A stretch of DNA of 64,000 nt from Lagierella massiliensis (GTDB lineage Bacteria; Bacillota; Clostridia; Tissierellales; Peptoniphilaceae). Positions within the stretch are counted from its first letter, which is position 1. The number at the start of each line of letters is the position of its first letter. The stretch covers positions 1 through 64,000 of the forward strand of contig JAUNLT010000009.1 of NCBI GenBank assembly GCA_030532135.1, given 5' to 3'. Both the position numbers and the translations under genes were made by a program. This document shows positions 26,309-35,171 of this stretch, piece by piece. Below the pieces are notes generated by a model, which saw only the letters and a program-made list of their open reading frames with translations, was not told the origin of the DNA and did not search any database.

Positions 26309-27400
26309 ATGAGTAAAAACATTATTTTTCACATACCGTTTTATGCGGACAAAGAACATTTAAGCGGTTCTAATATAAGACCTTATAAGATGATTAAGGG
26401 TTTTAAAGACCTTGGGTATAACGTAGATATTGTAATGGGTTATGGCAAGGAGAGAAAAGCTTCAATTTATGAAATAAAAAATAAAATAGAAAATGGATTA
26501 TCCTATGACTTTTGTTATAGTGAAAGTTCTACCATGCCTACTTTACTTACAGAAAAAAACCACATACCTAAGTACGGTTCCATGGATTTTAAATTTTTTA
26601 AATATTTAAAATCAAAAGGAATAAAAATAGGACTATTCTATAGAGACATATATTGGCAATTTGATGAATATAAAAAAAATCTATCTCTTCCAAAAAGACT
26701 TGTCTCTACTCTTTTTTACAAATATGATTTAAAAAAATACGACGAACTTGTGGATGTACTGTACCTTCCCAATATGAAGATGAAAAAATATATTCCAATG
26801 AACCCCCACAAAGTATTTGAAGAACTCCCTCCTGCAATTGATGAAGCAGTTGAATATGAAAAAGCTTTTTCCGATGAACTAAATCTTTTTTATGTAGGAG
26901 GATTAGGCGGTCTATACCAACTAGACGAATTTTTTAAAGCAGTTGTTTCCTTAGATTTTGTCAAGGTAACTGTTTGTACCAGAAAAGATGAATGGATAAA
27001 ATTAAAAAGTAAATATCAACCATATTTAAACGAAAAAGTTACAATAATACATGAAGGACCAGATGGTTATAAGCCTTATTTAGAACAAGCGGACTTGGGA
27101 ATATTGTACTTTAAGCCTGTAGAATATAGAGACTTTGCAATGCCTGTTAAGTTATTTGAATATATAAAATTCAAAAAACCCATACTTGCTGTTAAGGATT
27201 CTGCCGTAGGAGACTTTGTAAAAAAACATGATATAGGTTTTGTACTTCCCTACTCGGCATATGAACTTAAAACTTTGCTTTTAAAACTACATGAAGAGAA
27301 AAATGAAATTGAAATTAAAAGAGAAAATCTTAAAAAGATAATACCTCAAAGTACATGGAAAGCTAGAGCCTTAAAGGTAAAGGAGGATTTGACAAATTAA
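26309..27400 (+). CDS. Glycosyltransferase, GT-B fold
   Basis: A 363-aa cytosolic transferase. The N-terminal half has the GT4-like IIFHIPFYADKEHLSGSNIRP with an SGSNIR loop. The C-terminal half carries LFYVGGLGGLYQLDEFFKAV and the nucleotide-sugar region DLGILYFKPVEYRDFAMPVK then FEYIKFKKPILAV, which matches the GT1/GT4 C-terminal consensus with a conserved acidic/Lys pair. It abuts the next gene exactly (TAA then ATG). Donor and acceptor are unknown; the neighbours suggest surface polysaccharide synthesis. Confidence 0.82.
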   Translation: MSKNIIFHIPFYADKEHLSGSNIRPYKMIKGFKDLGYNVDIVMGYGKERKASIYEIKNKIENGLSYDFCYSESSTMPTLLTEKNHIPKYGSMDFKFFKYLKSKGIKIGLFYRDIYWQFDEYKKNLSLPKRLVSTLFYKYDLKKYDELVDVLYLPNMKMKKYIPMNPHKVFEELPPAIDEAVEYEKAFSDELNLFYVGGLGGLYQLDEFFKAVVSLDFVKVTVCTRKDEWIKLKSKYQPYLNEKVTIIHEGPDGYKPYLEQADLGILYFKPVEYRDFAMPVKLFEYIKFKKPILAVKDSAVGDFVKKHDIGFVLPYSAYELKTLLLKLHEEKNEIEIKRENLKKIIPQSTWKARALKVKEDLTN

Positions 27401-28462
27401 ATGAAAATACTATCTATTATTGGAGCTAGACCTCAATTTGTAAAAGAAGCAATTATCCAACATGAAATAAATAAGTATGAAGATATAGAAGAGGTTGTTG
27501 TCCATACGGGACAGCATTACGATGAAAATATGTCAGGGATATTTTTTGATGTACTTAACATGAGAAAACCCGACTACAACCTTGGAATTCACGGTATGAC
27601 CCACGGTGAAATGACGGGCAATATGATTATAGAAATAGAGAAGATACTTCAAAAAGAAAATCCCGATTTTTTAATACTATATGGCGATACCAACTCCACA
27701 TTGGCGGGAGCAATTTCAGCAGCAAAACTTGGAATCAAAGTCTGCCATATTGAAGCCGGTTTAAGACAAGAACCTAAAACTATGCCAGAAGAGATAAATA
27801 GAGTTCTCACCGATAGAATCTCCAACTTTTTATTTGTACCAAGCGAATATGGCATGGAAAACTTAAAAAAAGAAAATATTACAAATAACGTATACTTTAC
27901 AGGAGATGTAATGTACGACGTGTTCTTGAAGATGAAACCTTCTTTTGACTACAGTTTAATGGAAAAATTACAATTGGAAGAAAACAACTTTATCCTAATG
28001 ACTCTTCATAGGGACTTTAACGTAGATAATAAAGAAAAATTAGAAGAAATTTTATCACAAGTGGAAAGGGTTTCTAAAGAAATACCCGTAATTTTCCCTA
28101 TACATCCAAGGACAAAATCCAGAGTAAAAACTTTTGGACTTGAAAAGTACTTAACAGAAGTTTTAACTCTTGAACCTTTAGACTACTTGAGTTTAATGGG
28201 TCTTACTGAAAAATGTAAAATGATACTTACCGACTCGGGAGGATTTCAAAAAGAGTCCTACTTTGCAGGAAAGCGTGCAGTTGTTGTAATGGAAGACACT
28301 TCCTGGAGAGAACTTTCTGATAAAAATATAAATATACTATCAAACCCTAGTGATATTTATAAAAACCTTATGGATCGCTCAAACATAAACTTTGAAAATA
28401 ATATCTATGGTAAAGGGGACGCTGCAAAGCAGATTGTAAAAATATTACATGATAGTATGTAA
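27401..28462 (+). CDS. wecB: UDP-N-acetylglucosamine 2-epimerase, non-hydrolysing
   Basis: Interconverts UDP-GlcNAc and UDP-ManNAc in the cytosol; 353 aa. Signatures are GARPQFVKEAI near the start, HTGQHYDENMS, HIEAGLR, PEEINRVLTD and the C-terminal LTDSGGFQKESYFAGKRAV. No UDP-ManNAc dehydrogenase lies nearby. It is directly fused in transcription to the glycosyltransferase. The symbol mnaA is also used for Gram-positive members. Confidence 0.95.
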   Translation: MKILSIIGARPQFVKEAIIQHEINKYEDIEEVVVHTGQHYDENMSGIFFDVLNMRKPDYNLGIHGMTHGEMTGNMIIEIEKILQKENPDFLILYGDTNSTLAGAISAAKLGIKVCHIEAGLRQEPKTMPEEINRVLTDRISNFLFVPSEYGMENLKKENITNNVYFTGDVMYDVFLKMKPSFDYSLMEKLQLEENNFILMTLHRDFNVDNKEKLEEILSQVERVSKEIPVIFPIHPRTKSRVKTFGLEKYLTEVLTLEPLDYLSLMGLTEKCKMILTDSGGFQKESYFAGKRAVVVMEDTSWRELSDKNINILSNPSDIYKNLMDRSNINFENNIYGKGDAAKQIVKILHDSM

Positions 28463-28569
28463 GCAAAAAAAGTAAAATATATTTATAACATTAAAATTCT
28501 AATCAATTCAAATATATAAAACTATTTTATTTGGATAACTTTATTTTATTAAATCAAGGAGCGATTATT

Positions 28570-29628
28570 ATTAAAAAGAGAATACTACTTATTGTTACAC
28601 TACTTTTTATTTTAACTTCCTGCCAAACTAATCCTAAAGAAATAAGTCAAGAAGATTTAGAGAAGAAAATTTGGAACAAAGCGAATTTAAATCAAGAAGT
28701 GGTTTCTGAAAAAGTCAAAGAAGCTGTGAAGCAATATAAAAATCAAAAGCAAGACTATAACTTTGGTCTTGAAGATTATGAATCCTTCGGCACATATATG
28801 AACTATTTCGACATAACAAAATACAAAAGAATTGATAACGTAGCTATTGATAGATGGGGTCTACCTGTAGTGCAGTATGGAGACTCTTTTCACTACAACC
28901 CTGTAACCCTTTCTCAATTTGCACTTTCTTCTTATAGTGATTCTTTAAAACATAGGGAAGATCCTTCAGACAATGATCAGTTTTTTGTTGCTGTTGATAA
29001 AATCCTCTCCATGATGGACCAAGACGGTGCTTTTAGATATACCTTTAAGTGGTATAACTACAACTCAGGTGAAGATTATCCTATTGGTTGGGTTAGTTCC
29101 ATGGCACAGGGTCAGGTTATGAGCGTGTTATCCAGAGCCTATTATATAACTAAAGATCAAAAATACCTTGATTACGCTAATAAAGCAATGGGCTTTCTAC
29201 TTAAACCCGTTGAAGATGGTGGAGTTAGAACTGATTTAAGTGATGTGGATCCAACTTTAAAAGACTATATTTTTTTCGAAGAATATGTATCTAAACCAGA
29301 TTCATATACTTTGAATGGTTACATCTTTACGCTTCTAGGTATATATGATTACAAAGAAGCCCTTAAATTAGCAGGAAATATTGAAGCACACAAAAAAATC
29401 AACGAGTATTTTGACTCAGGAATAAAATCATTATTAAAGATCATAGATTTTTACGATGTTGGAGGATTTACCAATTACGACTTAGGTTATATAAACTTTG
29501 ATGTTGAACTTAGATTAATTCCTTCCTATCATGCAGTTCATATCCGTCAAATGCACGCTCTTTATTCCATTACTGGTGAAGAGAAATTCAAGGAAAAAGA
29601 AGAACTTTGGAAGTCTTATGTTGATTAA
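28570..29628 (+). CDS. Lipoprotein with D-glucuronyl C5-epimerase domain
   Basis: About 352 aa. After a lipoprotein signal (KKRILLIVTLLFILTSC) the protein resembles the C-terminal domain of heparosan/heparan glucuronyl C5-epimerases. Seen segments are YNPVTLSQFALSSYSDSL, GWVSSMAQGQVMSVLSRAYY, SKPDSYTLNGYIFTLLGIYD and SYHAVHIRQMHALYSITGEE, with conserved Tyr, Glu and Arg positions. Such enzymes convert GlcA to IdoA in the polymer. The start is uncertain: AAGGAG (28556-28561) is 8 bases before an ATT at 28570, which would give the natural signal peptide; the only standard start, TTG at 28531, has no ribosome binding site. It follows the 2-epimerase by 107 bases. The domain assignment is good; polymer and product are inferred. 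Confidence 0.78.
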   Translation: MKKRILLIVTLLFILTSCQTNPKEISQEDLEKKIWNKANLNQEVVSEKVKEAVKQYKNQKQDYNFGLEDYESFGTYMNYFDITKYKRIDNVAIDRWGLPVVQYGDSFHYNPVTLSQFALSSYSDSLKHREDPSDNDQFFVAVDKILSMMDQDGAFRYTFKWYNYNSGEDYPIGWVSSMAQGQVMSVLSRAYYITKDQKYLDYANKAMGFLLKPVEDGGVRTDLSDVDPTLKDYIFFEEYVSKPDSYTLNGYIFTLLGIYDYKEALKLAGNIEAHKKINEYFDSGIKSLLKIIDFYDVGGFTNYDLGYINFDVELRLIPSYHAVHIRQMHALYSITGEEKFKEKEELWKSYVD

Positions 29629-29652
29629 ATAACTTTAAAGGTATAAATATTA

Positions 29653-29697
29653 TTTATAAATCAGGCACTTAATTTTTTTAAACACCTGATTTATAAA
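29653..29697 (+). terminator. Hairpin after the C5-epimerase gene
   Basis: A perfect 13-bp stem TTTATAAATCAGG/CCTGATTTATAAA with a 19-base T-rich loop, 24 bases past the stop. There is no T-tract after it, so termination efficiency is uncertain. The bases between it and 29852 hold no gene that I can see. Confidence 0.5.
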
Positions 29698-29852
29698 CAG
29701 CAATAGTACATCTGTAATAATTGTTTTCAACTTTTTACTAATTTTCTTACACTATCATTCCAGGGGTTTCTTTTTATATGTAGAAAAGTTTAATCTCCTA
29801 TGTATTATCATATCATAGGTTAGGAAGTGATTTTTACAAACTATTACATTTA

Positions 29853-29890
29853 GATATCAAGCCCTCAGAACTTATCCGAGGGCTTATATC
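29853..29890 (-). terminator. Terminator of the bceAB unit
   Basis: Minus-strand stem AAGCCCTC/GAGGGCTT, extended by an ATATC/GATAT helix with one bulged base, just beyond the bceB stop. The following bases are AT-rich rather than a pure T-run. Confidence 0.65.
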
Positions 29891-29892
29891 AT

Positions 29893-31908
29893 CTATATAT
29901 TTTCATATCGTTTTGCCATCTTAAGATACACTCTAGTAGATAACTTAAACATAACAAAGTAAACTATAAAGTATATACCTACTCCTATGACACTTGATTT
30001 CATAAAGGTTCTTCTATCCATAATTCCAACGATTTTAACTATATCAAATACTATTTTTGAGGATCCTAATGTATGACAAATTGCCACAAAGAAAGGTGCA
30101 AAGAACATAAAGGAATTTTGTCTTCCCACTTGTTTTCTTATCTGTCTACTACTCATTCCAATTTTTTTCATTATGGCGATATTTTCACCATCGGATATTC
30201 CTTCTGATATTTGCTTATAGTATATGATAATGGATGTAGAAATTAGAAATACCACTGAAAGTAGTACACATACAATGTATAATCCACTATACATATTGTT
30301 AAATTCAATTCTTGATGATACTCCTGAAATAAAAGAAGATGGATATTTTTCTGAGATAAAACCCTGTGAAAAAACAGATCCTACAATGTCATTTTCAAAT
30401 TTATCATCTATGTTTTTATTGTTAACCAAATCTATAAATACATTTGTTTCCATTGTGTAAATTTCCGTATCTTTTCTATCGCCTATGAATTTATCTATTT
30501 CGTCTGTGAATTTCTTTGTGTCTTTTGTAATTATTACAAGATTTTCAAAAAGTCCCATGGAAGGATCAGAAATGTACCTTGGTGAACTTTCAAGATTTAT
30601 AACTTTGTATTTTAAATCCCCCATCTTGATATTTTTAAGTTCCTCTTTCATATTTGTATGAATTAGAACTTCATCATCTTTTAAACTTATCTTCTCTTTT
30701 GAAATTTCATTAAATTGTTCTAAATCAACTAAGTATAAAAAAACAGTAGAAGCTTTTAGGTTGTTTAGATGGAGTACGGGCTTAAGTTCTCCATTCTTAT
30801 AATCAGCTAGAGCTATGATTTGTTTCACATTTTTTATATCTTTTATCTCTTGATTGTCTTCTTTTGAGATTTCTAAGACTCTTTTTTCAATCTTCTTGGA
30901 TACATCTTCGTCCCAACCTTTAAAGGTAATTTGATAATCTGACGGAAAAGCATACTCTAGAAATGTATCTCTACTTTTTAATAAACCTGTTAAACTAATA
31001 AACACTACTAAAAACATGGTGGATATTATACATATGCTTGCAAGTGCCGCTGAAGACTCTCTAATTCTAAACAATATACTGGAAATAAAAGTCATGTTTT
31101 TTTCTTTATAATATATTTTTTTATTTTTCTTTAAAGCCTTTATAACTATTATAGAAATTGAGCCAAATAGAAAATAAGTACCAAAAATTACTGCTATTAC
31201 TGCAATAAGAAATATTTCCATGCTTTTAAATATGGAATTTGTAGTAAGTGCTTGAAAGTATCCAAAAAATAGTAATGCTATTCCTATTATAATTCCTATA
31301 ATAGATGCTTTAGGTTCTTTTTCACCCTCCTTACTCTTTATCATGAGTTTTAAAGGATTTAATTTCCTAATGTTTACTATATTTATCACACCTAGAATTA
31401 AGTGAATTATCAGAAAAAATCTCAAAGTTTTAAAAATCAAAAACGGTTTTAATTCAAGAGTTATTTCTTTTTCTATATCTAAAATCTTTGCAATTATTTG
31501 TATCAATAGTGGATATGTCATTGTAAAAGTTCCTATCGCAAGTAATAGGGACATAATTGCTGTAAAAAAAGTTTCAAGAGCTATTATAACGCTTATGTTC
31601 TTTTTTGAAACTCCAAGCATTGAATAAAGGGCTAGGTCTTTAGTTCTACTTTTCCTAAGTACCGAGTTTAAATACAATAGAAACAAAACTGCAAAAAACA
31701 TTATTACCCAACTACCTAATTCAAGCACCATAAATATACCCCTGGAACCCTTGCTTTCTTCTATAAAAGTCTCCTTCCCTAAGCTTAGAATTAGAATGTA
31801 GATATAAGCAAACAAACTGGATGCTATGATATATGGGATATATATCATTTTATTGTTTTGTACATTTTTAAAAGCTAATTTAAATTCCAGTTTCTTCAAT
31901 GAAGTCAC
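29893..31908 (-). CDS. bceB: BceB-type ABC transporter permease (FtsX family)
   Basis: A 671-aa permease with ten predicted helices: one at the N-terminus, three near 55-175, several near 200-310, and three at the C-terminus. A large extracytoplasmic domain of about 200 residues (about 310-515) lies between helices 7 and 8. This is the hallmark of Bce-type peptide-antibiotic transporters, where the big domain binds the peptide and the permease also signals to the kinase. It overlaps bceA by 29 bases. The symbol denotes the family; the specific antibiotic is unknown. Confidence 0.88.
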   Translation of the reverse strand: MTSLKKLEFKLAFKNVQNNKMIYIPYIIASSLFAYIYILILSLGKETFIEESKGSRGIFMVLELGSWVIMFFAVLFLLYLNSVLRKSRTKDLALYSMLGVSKKNISVIIALETFFTAIMSLLLAIGTFTMTYPLLIQIIAKILDIEKEITLELKPFLIFKTLRFFLIIHLILGVINIVNIRKLNPLKLMIKSKEGEKEPKASIIGIIIGIALLFFGYFQALTTNSIFKSMEIFLIAVIAVIFGTYFLFGSISIIVIKALKKNKKIYYKEKNMTFISSILFRIRESSAALASICIISTMFLVVFISLTGLLKSRDTFLEYAFPSDYQITFKGWDEDVSKKIEKRVLEISKEDNQEIKDIKNVKQIIALADYKNGELKPVLHLNNLKASTVFLYLVDLEQFNEISKEKISLKDDEVLIHTNMKEELKNIKMGDLKYKVINLESSPRYISDPSMGLFENLVIITKDTKKFTDEIDKFIGDRKDTEIYTMETNVFIDLVNNKNIDDKFENDIVGSVFSQGFISEKYPSSFISGVSSRIEFNNMYSGLYIVCVLLSVVFLISTSIIIYYKQISEGISDGENIAIMKKIGMSSRQIRKQVGRQNSFMFFAPFFVAICHTLGSSKIVFDIVKIVGIMDRRTFMKSSVIGVGIYFIVYFVMFKLSTRVYLKMAKRYENI

Positions 31909-32653
31909 CTCCTGAAAGTAGCATCATTTGAGTTTGCACAAGTTTTTTATACATTTGATCGTTGTTTAAATCTCCCTTGTAAATATCATGAAATATAATG
32001 CCGTCTTTTATAAAAAGAACTCTTGACGCCCTTGACGCTGCCATGGTGGAATGTGTAACCATGAGTATGGTCTGACCTTTTAAGTTCAAGTCCTCAAATA
32101 AATTTAGAAGTTCCATACTAGAATTAGAATCCAATGCCCCTGTAGGTTCGTCCGCCAATAAGAGTTTTGGATAGGTTATAATAGCTCTTGTGATTGCAAC
32201 CCTCTGTTTTTGTCCTCCAGAAATTTCATAAGGATATTTTTCTAATATTTTATCTATATTAATCTCTTTTGAAATTTTTTTTATTCTTTTTTCCATAAGC
32301 TCTGTTTTCTCATTAGATAAGACCATTGGCAAGAATATATTGTCTTTATTATTTAAAGAGTTTAAAAGGTTAAAATCTTGATATACAAAACCCATATTAT
32401 TTCTTCTAAACTGCGCCTGCTCTTCTTCGGTTTTTTTAAATATATTTTCACCATTTAGATAAACTTCTCCATATGTGGGATTGTCAACGGTTGCTATTAT
32501 ATTTAATAAGGTAGTTTTTCCTGAACCCGATTCCCCCATTATGGCAACATATTCCCCTTCTCCTACTGTAAAGTTAATATCTTTTAAAGCTTCTACTGAA
32601 GTCTTTTTTCCTTTATAGACTTTTTTTAAGTGTTTTACTTCTAGAATATTCAT
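31880..32653 (-). CDS. bceA: BceA-type ABC transporter ATP-binding protein
   Basis: A 257-aa ATPase of the MacB/LolD/BceA clade. It has Walker A GESGSGKTT (about 37-45), Q-loop VYQDFNLL, signature ISGGQKQRVAITRA and Walker B LLLADEPTGALD. The start is the ATG at 32653 behind TTGGAGGTAAAA; an in-frame codon at 32665 overlaps that site. It partners the overlapping bceB gene. Its promoter carries a palindrome that suits activation by the adjacent response regulator. Confidence 0.93.
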   Translation of the reverse strand: MNILEVKHLKKVYKGKKTSVEALKDINFTVGEGEYVAIMGESGSGKTTLLNIIATVDNPTYGEVYLNGENIFKKTEEEQAQFRRNNMGFVYQDFNLLNSLNNKDNIFLPMVLSNEKTELMEKRIKKISKEINIDKILEKYPYEISGGQKQRVAITRAIITYPKLLLADEPTGALDSNSSMELLNLFEDLNLKGQTILMVTHSTMAASRASRVLFIKDGIIFHDIYKGDLNNDQMYKKLVQTQMMLLSGGDFIEETGI

Positions 32654-32682
32654 TTTTACCTCCAATAATTTTTCTGCTTGAA

Positions 32683-32757
32683 ATTATATTACATTCTTTA
32701 GATTATAAAATCCTAAATCTAACCTTACAGTTTAAAAATAATCTTACAATTTGTAAG
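32683..32757 (-). promoter_or_regulatory. bceAB promoter with BceR-like operator
   Basis: A perfect TATAAT lies at 32683-32688 with a poor -35 (ATTTTA at 32706-32711). Upstream, at 32743-32757, is the perfect palindrome CTTACAATTTGTAAG. This resembles the TTACA/TGTAA-type boxes of BceR regulators, and a weak -35 with an upstream site is typical of an activated promoter. Confidence 0.65.
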
Positions 32758-32882
32758 TTATAGGATATTTTCTTAGTATGTAATTATATTATGATAATAC
32801 TAAGTTTATAAAAATTTTAATGTTTAATTTAAAAGCTACTCGTCACTTTTAAACACTTCACCATTTGAAATGAGGATAAAAA

Positions 32883-32900
32883 AAGGAGGAACCCCTCCTT
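32883..32900 (-). terminator. Terminator after bceS
   Basis: Minus-strand AAGGAGG-GGTT-CCTCCTT followed by TTTTTTT. It separates the bceRS transcript from bceAB. The rest of the gap (32758-32882) is AT-rich with no gene. Confidence 0.85.
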
Positions 32901-32950
32901 GACCTTTCTATATATTATTAACTAACAATACTCTTATTTGTAGCACATCC

Positions 32951-33892
32951 TTATTCTTCTACTATATCTTTTCTATTTAAATTGATTTTAAACTTAGTAC
33001 CTACCCCTACTTTTGAATCTATTTTATAATTATACTTAAACTTACTTAAAATATCATCCACTAAATAAAGTCCAATTCCTGTAGAGTTTGAATAATTTCT
33101 TCCATTTTGTCCAGTAAATCCAAAACTTGTAATCATCGGTATATCTTCCTCAGGTATTCCAATGCCCGTGTCTTCTATTTCTAATATATCTTTATCTTTT
33201 CTATTTGAGATGCGAATATGTCCTTTCTTTGTATATTTTAATGAATTAAAGACTATCTGATCAATTACAAAGCTAAACCATTTAGGATCTGTAATTATAT
33301 TTTTTTCTACTATATCAAGTTCCAGCTTAATATTATTTTTAATAAAGAACAACCTATACTTCCTTATGGTCTTTTTAACTATATTTTCAAGACTAATCAT
33401 ACGAAATGAATAGTCTTTTGAATTCTCTCTTGACTTCATAAAGTTTATCATTTGACTGATGTACTCTTCAGTTTTTTGAACTTCTATCTCTATAGACTTA
33501 TCTCCACTTCTGTCTGCAATCATAAGTATGGACGCTAGAGGTGTCTTTACTTGGTGTGCCCAAAGTGTAAGGTATGAATTTAAATCACTTAGATTTTTAC
33601 TGTATTCAGCATTTACCTTTAAAATCTCTTCTTGTAATTCATCATAGAGCCTCTTGTTTTTCAAATTTAGCTTAGTTCTTTCAAAAATTTCATAATACAT
33701 GGAATCCCTTAGATTTTTATATTTTATATATCTAATTATAATAATTATGAAAATGAGAAATAAGGAAAGTAAAAGATAGTAGTAAAGTACCTTATCACTA
33801 TAATTAAACGCATAAAAAATCAATTTACCCACAATGCCCATTATAAAATAGGTAATTATGTAACCCTTATTTATATTAAAGAAATCTCTCAT
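32951..33892 (-). CDS. bceS: BceS-type intramembrane-sensing histidine kinase
   Basis: A 313-aa kinase. Two N-terminal helices (about 12-30 and 36-58) are separated by only a few residues, so there is no real sensor domain; this marks the intramembrane-sensing class that relies on the transporter. The phosphoacceptor lies in LWAHQVKTPLASIL. N-box DQIVFNSLKYTK and G-box DTGIGIP and STGIGLYL follow. It overlaps bceR by 4 bases. Confidence 0.92.
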   Translation of the reverse strand: MRDFFNINKGYIITYFIMGIVGKLIFYAFNYSDKVLYYYLLLSLFLIFIIIIIRYIKYKNLRDSMYYEIFERTKLNLKNKRLYDELQEEILKVNAEYSKNLSDLNSYLTLWAHQVKTPLASILMIADRSGDKSIEIEVQKTEEYISQMINFMKSRENSKDYSFRMISLENIVKKTIRKYRLFFIKNNIKLELDIVEKNIITDPKWFSFVIDQIVFNSLKYTKKGHIRISNRKDKDILEIEDTGIGIPEEDIPMITSFGFTGQNGRNYSNSTGIGLYLVDDILSKFKYNYKIDSKVGVGTKFKINLNRKDIVEE

Positions 33893-34560
33893 TTTATAAT
33901 ATATCCAACTCCTTTTTTTGTCTCAATAAAATCCTTAATTCCCATATCTGAAAGCTTTTTTCTAAGTCTTGTCACATTTACCGTCAAAGTGTTGTCATCA
34001 ATGTAAGAGTCTGTAGACCATAGCTTATCCATAATAACAGATCTACTAATGACCTTTCCTAAATTTTCCATCAATATTTCAAGTATCAAATATTCATTTT
34101 TAGTAAGAGATTCTTCCTTGTCATCGTATTTAATAGTCATAGAGTCTGTATCTAAAACTACATTTTTATGTTTAATTTTAGTGGATATATCCTTGTTAAA
34201 AGTATACGCTCGTCGAAGGTGTGCTTTTATTTTGGACCTTAAGATTTGCATTTGAAAAGGCTTTGCCAAAAAATCGTCTCCACCATAATTAATAGCATTA
34301 ATTAAATTTATATCATCTCCTGCTGATGTTAAAAATATAATCGGGACATTGGAAAAGCTTCTAATCTCCTCACAAAGCATAAACCCATTTTTATAAGGCA
34401 GTTTTAAATCCATAAGAACCAATGAATAGTCTTTTGCTTTAAATTCTTCTACTACATTTTTAAAATCTCTGACTGAACCTGTTTCATAACCCCAAGTCTC
34501 CAATTGAAATTTTAGTTCTTCACAAATCTTTTTTTCATCTTCCACAATAAATATTTTCAT
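33889..34560 (-). CDS. bceR: BceR-type response regulator, OmpR family
   Basis: A 223-aa regulator. The receiver domain (1-115) has the phospho-acceptor Asp in LVLMDLKLPYKNGF and conserved Lys in DDFLAKPFQ. The C-terminal winged-helix domain (about 130-223) contains NEYLILEILMENLGKV and a DNA-contact region DNTLTVNVTRLRKKLSD. It is the first gene of bceRS and has AGGAGGAG before the ATG. Its likely target is the palindrome ahead of bceA. Confidence 0.93.
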   Translation of the reverse strand: MKIFIVEDEKKICEELKFQLETWGYETGSVRDFKNVVEEFKAKDYSLVLMDLKLPYKNGFMLCEEIRSFSNVPIIFLTSAGDDINLINAINYGGDDFLAKPFQMQILRSKIKAHLRRAYTFNKDISTKIKHKNVVLDTDSMTIKYDDKEESLTKNEYLILEILMENLGKVISRSVIMDKLWSTDSYIDDNTLTVNVTRLRKKLSDMGIKDFIETKKGVGYIIK

Positions 34561-34670
34561 ATACTCCTCCTAATTTCATTATACATTATCCATACAAGTT
34601 GATTGTACAAGACAGTCTTATATCTTATACTTTAATTGGGTATAAAATTAATAAAAAGGGAGGTTGTGTA

Positions 34671-34973
34671 ATGAGTACTTCTGGTCTTAAAGAATTTTTC
34701 GGTTTATATGTACTAGGTGCATCAATAGCAATTATTATTTTAGTAGTATTTATAATAATAATTTATTACTTTGTAGCAAATTCAAAATTGAAAAAACAAA
34801 AGAACCACTTTTCCAATGTTCATCAAAATTTAAAAGTAGGCTCTAAAGTAATTTTTAGCAACGGAATTTATGGAAAAGTCGTTAGAGTAGATAAAGATGT
34901 GGTAGATATCGAAGTAAAATCAAAGGCTATTATGACAGTAAGTCGATATGCTATTTCATCTATTGTAGATTAG
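34671..34973 (+). CDS. yajC: YajC-family protein
   Basis: A 100-aa protein with one N-terminal helix (about 13-38) and a cytoplasmic YajC domain (VGSKVIFSNGIYGKVVRVDK). YajC is an accessory part of SecDF translocase, but small paralogues also occur in PTS and glycosaminoglycan loci of streptococci. GGGAGGTTGTGTA precedes the ATG; a longer reading from 34599 has no site. A possible promoter is TTGTAC-17-TATACT at 34603-34631. It is 198 bases upstream of the PTS genes and far from any sec gene. Confidence 0.85.
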   Translation: MSTSGLKEFFGLYVLGASIAIIILVVFIIIIYYFVANSKLKKQKNHFSNVHQNLKVGSKVIFSNGIYGKVVRVDKDVVDIEVKSKAIMTVSRYAISSIVD

Positions 34974-34992
34974 GTATCTAAATTTAGATACC
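34973..34992. promoter_or_regulatory. Candidate operator for the GalNAc regulator upstream of the PTS
   Basis: The perfect 20-base palindrome GGTATCTAAATTTAGATACC begins at the last base of yajC. With its right flank it reads TTTAGATACCAGTT, which is identical over 14 bases to 44651-44664 ahead of agaS. It lies 180 bases before the PTS IIB start. The rest of 34993-35171 is T/A-rich; TATAAT at 35133-35138 is a likely -10. Confidence 0.6.
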
Positions 34993-35171
34993 AGTTTGTG
35001 TTTTAAATTTTTTTGAAATTTTTTTTGATTTTTTTTTAATAAAAAAAGGCTTATTTTCAACGTGTAAATGTCTTTATAGGAAAAGGATTTTCACAAGTAG
35101 AAAAGAACCAATTTAAAACGGTTTTTTTAGGTTATAATTATATATAAGAAAGTTAAAGAAGGAGGAATATT

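Noticed and set aside
34973..34992. Palindrome after yajC as terminator
   Set aside because: No T-tract follows (AGTTTGTG), and a half is shared with the agaS promoter, so an operator fits better, though both uses are possible.
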